This document shows positions 1-7,403 of a stretch of DNA of 64,000 nucleotides, piece by piece. Location: the NCBI GenBank assembly GCA_958295515.1, contig CATQGW010000005.1:124001-188000 (forward strand), read 5' to 3'. The stretch's first letter is position 1, and every line of letters starts with the position of its first letter. The position numbers and the translations under genes are program-made. Below the pieces are notes generated by a model. It saw only the letters and a program-made list of their open reading frames with translations. It ran no database searches and was not told the DNA's origin. Source of the DNA: an uncultured Dehalococcoidia bacterium (GTDB lineage Bacteria > Chloroflexota > Dehalococcoidia > Bin125).

Positions 1-172
1 TGTTGTCGGAGTCTTCGATCAGGCTGAGGGTGAGGGTGAGGTCGTCGGGGGGAGCGGCGTTAACGGGGGGGGGGGGGGTCAAAACTGCGGCGGCGAGTGC
101 TGCGAGGGCGAGGAGGGTGAGGAGCAGCGCGGTGCGTGGGTGGGTGAGGGCGGTGAGGGTGCGTGCGGGCAT
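1..172 (-). CDS. N-terminus of a secreted protein (partial, runs off left edge)
   Basis: This ORF is too short for the track. It reads from an ATG at 172 down to the window edge (57 full codons). It starts MPARTLTALTHPRTALLLTL and has a hydrophobic core at about residues 14-31. A run of Pro (codons 33-36) follows, then VNAAPPDD, which would suit signal peptidase cleavage. The mature start APPDDLTLTLSL resembles the mature start GPPDDARLHVDLRL of the secreted peptidase at the right edge of the window, so a related secreted protein is possible. The Pro run is encoded by 14 consecutive C. The rest of the gene lies outside the window, so its function cannot be judged. Confidence 0.6.
   Translation of the reverse strand, partial: MPARTLTALTHPRTALLLTLLALAALAAAVLTPPPPVNAAPPDDLTLTLSLIEDSDN
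65..78. repeat. Homopolymer G14 (C14 in the coding strand)
   Basis: Fourteen G in a row on the + strand, inside the signal-peptide region of the partial gene at 1-172. In the version given, the reading frame is open through the run (L-T-P-P-P-P-V-N). Slippage by one or two bases would put the rest of the gene out of frame. Confidence 0.85.
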
Positions 173-289
173 GGTGTGGTGTCCCCTTCGTGGGTGGTTT
201 GGGTTTTACGTTAGCAACGGTGGTGGGTTTGGGGGGTTGGCCTGGGGGGGAGGGTTTTACGTTGGTTTACGTTGGGGGGGTGCTCCTCC

Positions 290-1069
290 CGTCATTGCCG
301 CGCTTGCTGCGGCAATCTTGCGGTGGGGGTGGGGGGGGGTGGCGCGGGGGGTTGGTGCTGGTCACGGCGGGATACCCGTGGCAAGCACGGGTATGACGGG
401 AGCTTGCCCTCCTCCGTCATTGCCGCGCTTGCCGCGGCAATCTCGCGGTGCGGGCGGAGGGGGTCGTGCTGGCGCGCGGGGTTGGTGGTGGTCACGGCGA
501 GATACCCGTGGCAAGCACGGGTATGACGGATCTAGAGCACGGGTATGACGGGAGCTAGAGCGCGGGTGTGGCGGGAGCTTTTGGGTGCGGGTGTGGTGGG
601 GGGCTCCTCCCGTCATTGCCGCGCTTGCTGCGGCGATCTTGCGGTGGGGGTGGTGGGGTTGGTGGTGGGCGGGGGTTGGTGCTGGTCACGGCGAGATACC
701 CGTGGCAAGCACGGGTATGACGGATCTAGAGCACGGGTATGACGGGATCTCTTGCGCGGGTGTGGTGGGGGGCCTCCTCCTGTCATTGCCGCGCTTGCTG
801 CGGCAATCTTGCGGTGGGGGCGGAGGGGGTCGTGCTGGCGCGGGGGGTTGGTGGTGGTCACGGCGAGATACCCGTGGCAAGCACGGGTATGACGGATCTA
901 GAGCACGGGTATGACGGGATCTCTTGCGCGGGTGTGGTGGGGGGCCTCCTCCTGTCATTGCCGCGCTTGCTGCGGCAATCTTGCGGTGGGGGCGGAGGGG
1001 GTCGTGCTGGCGCGGGGGGTTGGTGGTGGTCACGGCGAGATACCCGTGGCAAGCACGGGTATGACGGAT
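290..1069 (+). repeat. Array of five paired type A + type B palindromic elements
   Basis: Five copies of an ordered pair are seen. Type A hairpins (CGTCATTGCCGCGCTTGCTG...) start near 290, 415, 610, 781 and 953. Type B hairpins (ATACCCGTG...CACGGGTAT ending ATGACGGA) end near 399, 530, 724, 896 and 1069. A and B are separated by a G-rich stretch, and each pair is bounded by CGTCAT and ATGACG, an inverted end. Between pairs, extra copies of the B end (GCACGGGTATGACGG after GATCTAGA) are stacked. I see no convincing gene between 173 and 1096; the track ORFs here translate the repeats. Confidence 0.85.
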
Positions 1070-1089
1070 CTAGAGCACGGGTATGACGG
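683..1089. repeat. 172-bp tandem duplication of an A+B repeat unit (about 2.4 copies)
   Basis: Sequence from 683 matches sequence 172 bases downstream without a mismatch that I can find, until about 1089. For example, ATGACGGGATCTCTTG occurs at 739 and again at 911, and the A hairpins at 781 and 953 have the same spacing. The unit contains one A and one B element. The lack of divergence suggests a recent duplication, or an assembly effect. Confidence 0.85.
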
Positions 1090-1096
1090 ATCTGGG

Positions 1097-2311
1097 TTAG
1101 TTGCGGAAGATGGCGGAGGAGATGGGGGCGGAGGCGGGGCCGGCGGCTACCAGGCAGGTGTGGGGGTTTTTTAGGGGGTTGGGGGAGTCGCCGCGGAGTT
1201 GGCGGACGGCTTCTACGGCTAGGTTGAAGCCGTGGGTGTAGGCCTCGGCGAGGTTGCCGCCGGAGGTGTTGATGGGGAATTGGCCGGCGTGGGGGGCGTT
1301 GGGGTCGGCGAGGTCGGGGTGTTCGAGGCGGCCGCCTTCGACGAAGGGGCCGCCTTCGCCGGGTTGGCAGAATTTGTGGTCTTCGATGGTGGTGAGTACC
1401 TGGCCGGTGAAGTTTTCGTAGAGCTGGGCGCAGTCGATTTCGTCGGGTCCGATGCCGGCGGCGGCGTAGAGGCGGTCGACCATGGTGCCGTAGTTGGAGC
1501 CGAGGAAGTCGGGGTGCCAGAAGCCGTCGACGACGTTGTTCTGGCGGTGTCCGGAGCCCTGGACGGAGGCGGCGAGGTAGACGGGGGTGTTGGGGAAGTC
1601 GCGGGCGAGTTCGGCGGGGGCGAGGATCATGGCGGCGGCGCCGTCGGTTTCGAGGCAGCAGTCGTAGAGGCGGTAGGGGTCGGCGATGATGCGGGAGTTT
1701 TGGTGGTCTTGGAGGGTGATGGGGCGTCCGTGCATTACGGCGCGGGGGTTGCGCTGGGCGTGTTTGTTGGCGGCGACGGCGATGTGTCCGAGTTGTTGGG
1801 AGGTGGTGCCGTATTCGTGCATGTGTCGGCGGAAGCGCATGGCGAGGAATTGTGCGGGGGACATGAGGCCCTGGGGGATGTTGAAGGCGTAGGGGCCGCG
1901 CAGGCGTGCGGCGCGTCGGCTGAGGCCGAAGCGTCCGAATTCGCCCTGGGCGAGTGCGCGGTAGACGACGACGAAGCGTGCGTAGCCGGCGTGGATGGCG
2001 GCGGCGGCGTTGCCGATGGCGGCGCAGACGCCTCCGCCGCCGCCGCCGTAGACCATGCCGGCGTAGCCGTAGTGGGGCAGGTCGAGGGCGGTGGAGAGTC
2101 GGTTGGGGTCGTTGCGGTCGGCGGAGTAGGAGGAGAAGCCGTCGATTTGGCGGGGGTCGAGTGCGGCGTCGCGGGCGGCGGCGAGGATGGCTTCGAGGGC
2201 GAGTTGGAATTCGGGGCGGCCGATTTGGCCGTGTTTGGTGTATTCGGTTTCGCCGACGCCGAGCACGCAGACGGCGTCGCGGATGCTGTGGTCGGGTTGG
2301 TGGTCGCTCAT
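1097..2311 (-). CDS. Thiolase-like protein (SCP-x / acetyl-CoA acetyltransferase family)
   Basis: The 404-residue protein has the length and layout of thiolase-fold 'lipid transfer' proteins. The N-terminal half has VLGVGETEY and a glycine run, GGGGGGVCAAIG (residues 89-100). The C-terminal half has YENFTGQ and NTSGGNLAEAYTHGFNLA, the family's version of the thiolase C-terminal loops. Family members act on acyl-CoA-type thioesters or have a structural role beside an OB-fold DUF35 partner; no such partner is next to it here. A Cys (96) follows the glycine run, but I cannot confirm it is the nucleophile, so catalytic activity is uncertain. The ATG at 2311 follows a GGAGGCCCCC ribosome site. It is divergent from the serine hydrolase gene. 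Confidence 0.85.
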   Translation of the reverse strand: MSDHQPDHSIRDAVCVLGVGETEYTKHGQIGRPEFQLALEAILAAARDAALDPRQIDGFSSYSADRNDPNRLSTALDLPHYGYAGMVYGGGGGGVCAAIGNAAAAIHAGYARFVVVYRALAQGEFGRFGLSRRAARLRGPYAFNIPQGLMSPAQFLAMRFRRHMHEYGTTSQQLGHIAVAANKHAQRNPRAVMHGRPITLQDHQNSRIIADPYRLYDCCLETDGAAAMILAPAELARDFPNTPVYLAASVQGSGHRQNNVVDGFWHPDFLGSNYGTMVDRLYAAAGIGPDEIDCAQLYENFTGQVLTTIEDHKFCQPGEGGPFVEGGRLEHPDLADPNAPHAGQFPINTSGGNLAEAYTHGFNLAVEAVRQLRGDSPNPLKNPHTCLVAAGPASAPISSAIFRN

Positions 2312-2435
2312 GGGGGCCTCCGCTGGTTGCTCGTGGGGTGCAGGGTATCGGGCAGGGCTTGGGCTGATTCGCGTATCCTGTGCGGGCGCGCGGATTGCGG
2401 CGCGTGTGAGAGTTCGAATCTGGGGGGACGGAACG

Positions 2436-3722
2436 ATGGCTGACTTTGCGGGATTGCCGGTGGTTGGGCCGGAAGAGGTGGGGTTCGATTCGGCGCGGTT
2501 GGCGCGGATCGATGCGACGATGGGAGCGGCGGTGGAGCGTGGGGCGGTGCCGGGGGTGGTGACGGTGGTGGCGCGGCAGGGGAAGGTGGCGCACTGCGGG
2601 GTGTCGGGCTACTTGGATGTGGAGCGGAAGACGGCGCTGCCGCTTGATGCGCTGTTCCGGATGTATTCGCAGACGAAGCCGGTGGTGGCGGCGCTGACGA
2701 TGCAGCTGCAGGAGGAGGGGTTGTTCTTCCTGGATCATCCGATCACGAACTGGTTGCCGGAGTTTGAGGGTCGGGAGGTGCTGGCTCCGCTGGCGTCGAC
2801 GCAGCATGTGCGGGGGGAGCCGCTGGCGCTGGGGGCGACGCAGGCGATGACGCGGCAGATCACGATTCGGGATTTGATGACGATGACTTCGGGGCTGCCG
2901 AGTATGGGGAATATGCCGGCGGCGCTGTCGCCGCTGCTGAATCAGGTGTGGGACGGTTCGGGTTTCTCGGCGAACGACGCGGGGCAGGCGGATCCGGAGC
3001 GGGTGCATCTGGATATGGTGCTGGCGGCGGCGGCGCTGCCGAACGCGCGGCAGCCTGGAGAGGGCTGGGAGTACGGGTTCGATTTCGATGTGCTGACGGT
3101 GCTGTTGGAGCGGGCGACGGGGCAATCGCTGGACACGCTGCTGCAGGAGCGGATTTTCGGGCCGCTGGGGGTTGAGGACTGCGGGTTTTATTGCTCGCCG
3201 TCGGACGCTGAGCGGCTGGTGACGAATCATCATTGGGGTGAGGACGGGGCGTTGATTCCGCGGGAGCGTCCGGAGGATTCGGAGAAGGTGCGGGAGTCGC
3301 TGGGGAAGCAGGTTTCGGGCAACGGGTTGTTCGGGGGGGCGCTGATGACGCCGGCGGCGTACACGCGCTTCGCGCAGATGCTGCTGAACGGCGGGGAGCT
3401 GGATGGGGCGCGGATTTTGGGTCGGAAGACGATTGAGCTGATGACGGCGAACCACATCGGGGACTGGGACATCGATCTGGCGGTGGGGCCGGGCTATGGG
3501 TTCGGTCTGGGGTACTGCACGCTGAAGACGATTGGTCGGGGGGCGCTGCCGGGCTCGCCGGGGACGTACGGCTGGGGCGGGGCGGCGGGGACGTGGTTCT
3601 TCGTGGATCCGGTGGAGGAGCTGATTGGGCTGTTCTTCACGCATGTGTTCATGTACCAGTTCAACCCGATGGCTGATCTGGCGGAGCGGTTCCAGAAGCA
3701 CACGTATGAGGCGCTGACCTAG
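2436..3722 (+). CDS. Serine hydrolase, beta-lactamase/esterase (class C-like) family
   Basis: 428 residues from the ATG at 2436, which follows a GGGGGGAC stretch. The longer track ORF start is not needed. The SxxK catalytic motif is SQTK at residues 78-81. A YGF (Tyr213) stands where the YxN Tyr is expected, and YGWGGAAGTWFFVDP near the C-terminus replaces the KTG box region. These features fit the EstB-like beta-lactamase-fold esterases and peptidase-like hydrolases, cytoplasmic because no signal peptide is visible. The substrate cannot be read from sequence. Its stop overlaps the stop of the converging membrane-protein gene. Confidence 0.87.
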   Translation: MADFAGLPVVGPEEVGFDSARLARIDATMGAAVERGAVPGVVTVVARQGKVAHCGVSGYLDVERKTALPLDALFRMYSQTKPVVAALTMQLQEEGLFFLDHPITNWLPEFEGREVLAPLASTQHVRGEPLALGATQAMTRQITIRDLMTMTSGLPSMGNMPAALSPLLNQVWDGSGFSANDAGQADPERVHLDMVLAAAALPNARQPGEGWEYGFDFDVLTVLLERATGQSLDTLLQERIFGPLGVEDCGFYCSPSDAERLVTNHHWGEDGALIPRERPEDSEKVRESLGKQVSGNGLFGGALMTPAAYTRFAQMLLNGGELDGARILGRKTIELMTANHIGDWDIDLAVGPGYGFGLGYCTLKTIGRGALPGSPGTYGWGGAAGTWFFVDPVEELIGLFFTHVFMYQFNPMADLAERFQKHTYEALT

Positions 3723-4171
3723 GGGCGCTTGGGGTCTGCGGGCGGGAGCGAGCGCCAGAGGGCGAAGGCGAGGATGGGGAGGGCGATCCAGGAGCCGTAG
3801 GCGCCGGGCGGGGGCTTTTCGACTTGCAGGGGCTTGGCGCGCCCGACGGCGATGCGTCCGACGGCGTCGAGCAGGTTGATCAGGAGGACGAGGGGGATGA
3901 GTCCGCGGTAGCGGAGCAGGGCAAGCCAGGCGATGGCGGCGAGGAGCAGTTGTTCGAGTCCCCATTGGGCGAAGATGGCGACGATGTTTTGTCCGCCGGG
4001 GAGGTCGAGGTCGATGCGTGCGATGGAGGCGGCGCCGCCGTCGTGTCGGAGGATGTGGATGAGGCTGCGTGCGGTGATGATGATGGAGAGGATGGTGGTG
4101 AGGTGTGGGATCCAAGGGTCGCCGCGGTAGTGTTGGGTGTCGTGTGGGAGGATTGCGGAGGGGTTGCGCAT
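3719..4171 (-). CDS. Small membrane protein of unknown function
   Basis: 150 residues with about four hydrophobic segments: LTTILSIIITARSLIHIL near residue 25, LLLAAIAWLALL near 75, LIPLVLLINLLDAVGRIAVG near 90, and WIALPILAFALWRSL near the end. I do not recognise the family. Small four-helix membrane proteins like this are often annotated only as hypothetical. The stop codons of this gene and the upstream hydrolase overlap by four bases, tail to tail. The ribosome site is weak (GGAA), so the start at 4171 is likely but not certain. Confidence 0.6.
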   Translation of the reverse strand: MRNPSAILPHDTQHYRGDPWIPHLTTILSIIITARSLIHILRHDGGAASIARIDLDLPGGQNIVAIFAQWGLEQLLLAAIAWLALLRYRGLIPLVLLINLLDAVGRIAVGRAKPLQVEKPPPGAYGSWIALPILAFALWRSLPPADPKRP

Positions 4172-4325
4172 TTTTGGGGTTCCGGTTGGGTGGATGGTGC
4201 TGGGGATGGTAGGGGGTGGGGTTTGTGGTGGTTGTTGCTGTTTTTGTTTCCGTCGTTTCGGGCTTGGGTGGGGGTCTCGTGGCGGGGCTTGGGGGGTGGG
4301 GCGGGGTTGGTGGCTGAGCGGGGGT

Positions 4326-4766
4326 TGGTGGTGGGCACGGCGAGATACCCGCGGCGGGGCGCGGGTATGACGGAAGTGGGGGCGCGGGTATGACGGATCT
4401 CAGGGGCGGGGATGGCGGGGCGGGGGTGTGACGGGGTGGGAGGGCGAGGGATGGTGGCTGAGCGCGGGGTTGGTGGTGGTCACGGCGAGATACCCGCGGC
4501 GGGGCGCGGGTATGACGGATCTCAGGGGCGGGGATGGCGGGGGGCGGGGGTGTGACGGGGTGGGAGGGCGAGGGGTGGTGGCTGCGCGCGGGGTGGTGCT
4601 GGGCACGGCGAGATACCCGCGGCGGAGCGCGGGTATGACGGAAGTGGGGCGCGGTATGACGGAGAGTGGGGGGTGTGGCGGTGGTGGGAGGGTGGGGGTT
4701 GGTGGCGAAGCGAGGGGTGGTGCTGGGCACGGCGAGATACCCGCGGCGGAGCGCGGGTATGACGGA
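4326..4766 (+). repeat. Four type B palindromic elements in a semi-tandem array
   Basis: Type B hairpins in the GCGGCGGGGC/GCGGCGGAGC loop variant lie at about 4331-4373, 4480-4519, 4601-4643 and 4724-4766. They are spaced roughly 120-150 bases apart with related G-rich linkers (GGATCTCAGGGGCGGGGATG). The whole 4172-4881 gap is filled by these elements and their linkers. I see no gene in it. Confidence 0.8.
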
Positions 4767-4881
4767 TCTCAGGGGCGGGGATGGCGGAGGCGGGGGCGCG
4801 GGGTATGACGGAAGGGTGGTGCGGGTGGGGCGGAGGGTTCTGGCGCGGTGGGGCGGGGGTGGGGGCTAGGGGTTGTGGGGG

Positions 4882-6044
4882 TTATTCGCCGATGGTGCGT
4901 TGGGGGAAGTTTTTGGCGGGGTGGGTCTTTAGGACTTGTTCGTTTAGGTCGATGCCTAGGCCGGGGGTGTTGGGGAGTTGGATGTGGCCGTCTTGTACCT
5001 GGAATGGGGGAGTGGCGGCTTGTTGGGCCCAGTCTTCGAAGTTGACGAAGTATTCGGTGATGAGGAAGTTGGGCATGGTGGCGGCGGTTTGGAGGGTGGC
5101 GGCGAGGGCGATGGTGGTGCTGTTGTAGTTGTGGGGGGCGACGGCGACGAAGTAGATTTCGGCCATGGCGGCGATTTCGGAGAGTTCGCGGATGCCGCCG
5201 ACGTTGGCGACGTCGGGGTTGATGATGTCGACGGCGGCTTGCTCGAAGACTTCGCGGAATTCGAATTTGGTATAGAGTTCTTCGCCGGTGACGGTGGGGA
5301 TGTTGATTTGGCGGGTGGCCTGGGCGAGGGCGTTGACGTTTTCGGCCCAGACGGGTTCTTCGAACCAGAAGGGTTGGTATTGCTCGACGGCGCGGGCGAG
5401 GCGTACGGCGTGCATTGGGGCGAGGCGGCGGTGGATTTCGAGTAGGACGTCGACGTCGGGGCCGACGGCGTCGCGGACGACGCGGACGCGCTCGACGGCG
5501 AGTTCTTCCTGTTGGCGGAAATCCAGCTGCGCCAGCGTCCGGGGACGGGGTCGAATTTGAGTGCGGTGAAGCCGCGCTCGGCCATGGCTCGGGCGCGTGC
5601 GGCGAGCTCGTCGAGGGAGTCCATTTTGGCCCAGCCGTTGGCGTAGACGCGGAGGCTTTGGCGGATTGCGCCGCCGAGCAGTTCGTGGACGGGGGCTTCG
5701 GCGCGCTTGCCGGCGAGGTCCCAGAGGGCCTGTTCGATGCCGCTGACGGCGCTGTAGAGGTCCATTGCGCCGCGGCGGTTGCCGAAGTCGTTGTAGACGG
5801 CGTCGGTGAAGGGTTTGATTTTGCGGGCGTCCCAGCCGATCACGTAGCGGCGGAGTTGGTCGAGGTGGGCGGTGATTTGGATGTCGCGGTCGGACTGGGT
5901 GTAGCACTCGCCCCAGCCGTGGCGTCCGTCTTCGGTTTCGAGGCGGACGAAGAGCAGATTTTTGCCGGCGATGTAGCGGTCGGGCTGGCCGGTGTCGGGG
6001 GGTGTGGGGTGGACGAGGTGGTAGCGCAGGTCAACGATGCGCAC
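4882..6044 (-). pseudogene. Mandelate racemase/muconate lactonizing enzyme family, broken by a frameshift
   Basis: The two halves lie in different frames. The N-terminal half starts at GTG 6044 (GGAG site five bases upstream) with MRIVDLRYHLV and reaches GFTALKFDPVPGRWRSWIS. The C-terminal half continues as RQQEELAVERVRVVRDAVG to a TAA at 4882. Joining them near 5517 restores one colinear enolase-superfamily protein of about 387 residues, which implies one missing base in the CCGCC run. The C-terminal part keeps the expected metal and catalytic region: LEIHRR, FWFEEP, TGEELYT, NPDVANVGGI and APHNYNSTT. The family dehydrates or racemises sugar acids; the EIHRR/APHN pattern is closest to the galactonate-dehydratase-like group. 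Either the gene is inactive or the frameshift is a sequencing error. Confidence 0.82.
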
Positions 6045-6117
6045 GGGGGCTCCAATCCGAAGGTCTTGGGAGCAGGGCGGGCGCGGGCAGCGGGGTTGCT
6101 GCCCGCGCCGCCGCTGC

Positions 6118-7296
6118 TCAGTCGCCGTGGAAGATGGACATGAACATGCGCCAGACATGCGCCGGGAAGGCGGTGTCGTAGTTGGCCCAGTCGCTGTACT
6201 GGGGAAGCTGCACGAGCTCGCGGATGGTGCCGAGCAGGCCGAAGATGGCGAAGGGGTTGCCGGGGTTGGCCTCGACGGTCTCGTTGATCGTGTTGATCAC
6301 GGCGTCGTAGAGGTCGTTGTAGTAGGCGGTGTTCTCGGCGAGGGCGTCGATGCTGTTGCCGGGGGAGTGGCCGTTGATGGCGTACTTGATGTCCCAGGTG
6401 CTGAGCTCGTTGAGGATTTTGTGGACGCCGGCGAAGTTTTTGTCGTCGACCCAGGCGGCGCCGGTGAGGGCGCGGGGCTCGTACATGTCGGCGGTGTGGA
6501 TGACGCCCTCGTTGGGCATCCAGATGATGGTGGTGGCGTCGCCGTCGCCGGGGCCGAGGTAGTGGAGTTCGACCACGGTGTCGCCGACGGGGATGCTGAG
6601 GAACTTGTCGAAGGTCTGGTCGACGTCGGGCTTGGGCGCGAGGGCCATGAGGTCGAAGACGGGCAGGGCCTGTTCCTGGACGTAGAGGGTGGCGTCGGGG
6701 AATTCCTCGGTGCCGCCGGCGTGGTCGTAGTGCTCGTGGGTGAGGACGATCATGTTGACGGGATTATCGGTGACCTCGGCGATTTTGGCCTTGATGCCGG
6801 GGACGCGCAGCGGGGTTGAGGGGTCGGAGATGAGCACGTCGTCGCCGGAGATGACGACGAGGGAGCTGTAGGTGGAGCCCCAGAAGTGGTAGACGCCGGG
6901 GGCGATTTCGGTCATTTCGTCGGGCGGCGGTCCCTGGGGCGCGCCGGCGTCCTGCTCGGGCTGTTCCTGCTGGCCGTCGTCCTGAACGGCTTCGGCGGTT
7001 GCGCTGGCGCCGGTCATGGCGCTCTGGGGGGCGATGGTCTGGACGGCGGAGCTGACCAGCCAGCTGCCGGTGGGCGCGGCGGCGGGGACGAAGCGGAGTT
7101 CGGGGAGTAGGCGTTCGCCCCAGGAGCCGTCGGCCTGCTTCTGCTGGACGGCGACTTCGACGCGGCCATCTTCGAGTCGTTGGGCGGCGACGCGGACTTC
7201 CTCGCCGCTGTGCATGGCGGCGAATACGCCGCCGACGGCTGCGCCGCCGATCATGAACGCGAGCAGCAGCATCGCGCCGAGCTTGAGTTTCGACAT
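6118..7296 (-). CDS. Membrane-anchored metallo-beta-lactamase-fold hydrolase
   Basis: 392 residues from the ATG at 7296, behind GGAGGTCCCGGA. A hydrophobic anchor spans residues 6-28, followed by a Gln/Pro-rich linker (100-128) and then an MBL domain. The zinc motif HEHYDH is at 187-192. Later metal ligands are suggested by HTADMYEP and INGHSPG. The fold hydrolyses esters, thioesters or lactams; the substrate is not predictable, and the anchor places the domain outside the membrane. It lies 107 bases downstream of the VWA lipoprotein gene in the same direction, so the pair may be co-transcribed. The 848-residue track ORF is an artefact of reading upstream of this start. Confidence 0.87.
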   Translation of the reverse strand: MSKLKLGAMLLLAFMIGGAAVGGVFAAMHSGEEVRVAAQRLEDGRVEVAVQQKQADGSWGERLLPELRFVPAAAPTGSWLVSSAVQTIAPQSAMTGASATAEAVQDDGQQEQPEQDAGAPQGPPPDEMTEIAPGVYHFWGSTYSSLVVISGDDVLISDPSTPLRVPGIKAKIAEVTDNPVNMIVLTHEHYDHAGGTEEFPDATLYVQEQALPVFDLMALAPKPDVDQTFDKFLSIPVGDTVVELHYLGPGDGDATTIIWMPNEGVIHTADMYEPRALTGAAWVDDKNFAGVHKILNELSTWDIKYAINGHSPGNSIDALAENTAYYNDLYDAVINTINETVEANPGNPFAIFGLLGTIRELVQLPQYSDWANYDTAFPAHVWRMFMSIFHGD

Positions 7297-7403
7297 TCCG
7301 GGACCTCCATCTAGGCTTGCGGTTCGCCGGCGGCGGTGGGGCCGACCGGCGTTCCGCAAGCGTAGGGAAGGTTTGGCGCACGCGCCCGCGCGCGGGCAGG
7401 GGG

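Noticed and set aside
290-1069. Possible CRISPR array
   Set aside because: Repeats are palindromic with variable spacing, linkers are related to each other rather than unique spacers, and no cas gene is present.
3-1174. Several ORFs containing 'WSRRDTRGKHGYDG'
   Set aside because: They are translations of type B hairpins and exist only because the repeat lacks stop codons.
858-4730. 1290-residue Arg/Pro-rich minus ORF
   Set aside because: It runs through the repeat array and antisense to two well-supported genes; its content is translated GC-rich shadow sequence.
5500-5540. Programmed ribosomal frameshift in the enolase-superfamily gene
   Set aside because: No slippery heptamer or clear downstream pseudoknot is visible; a lost base is simpler.
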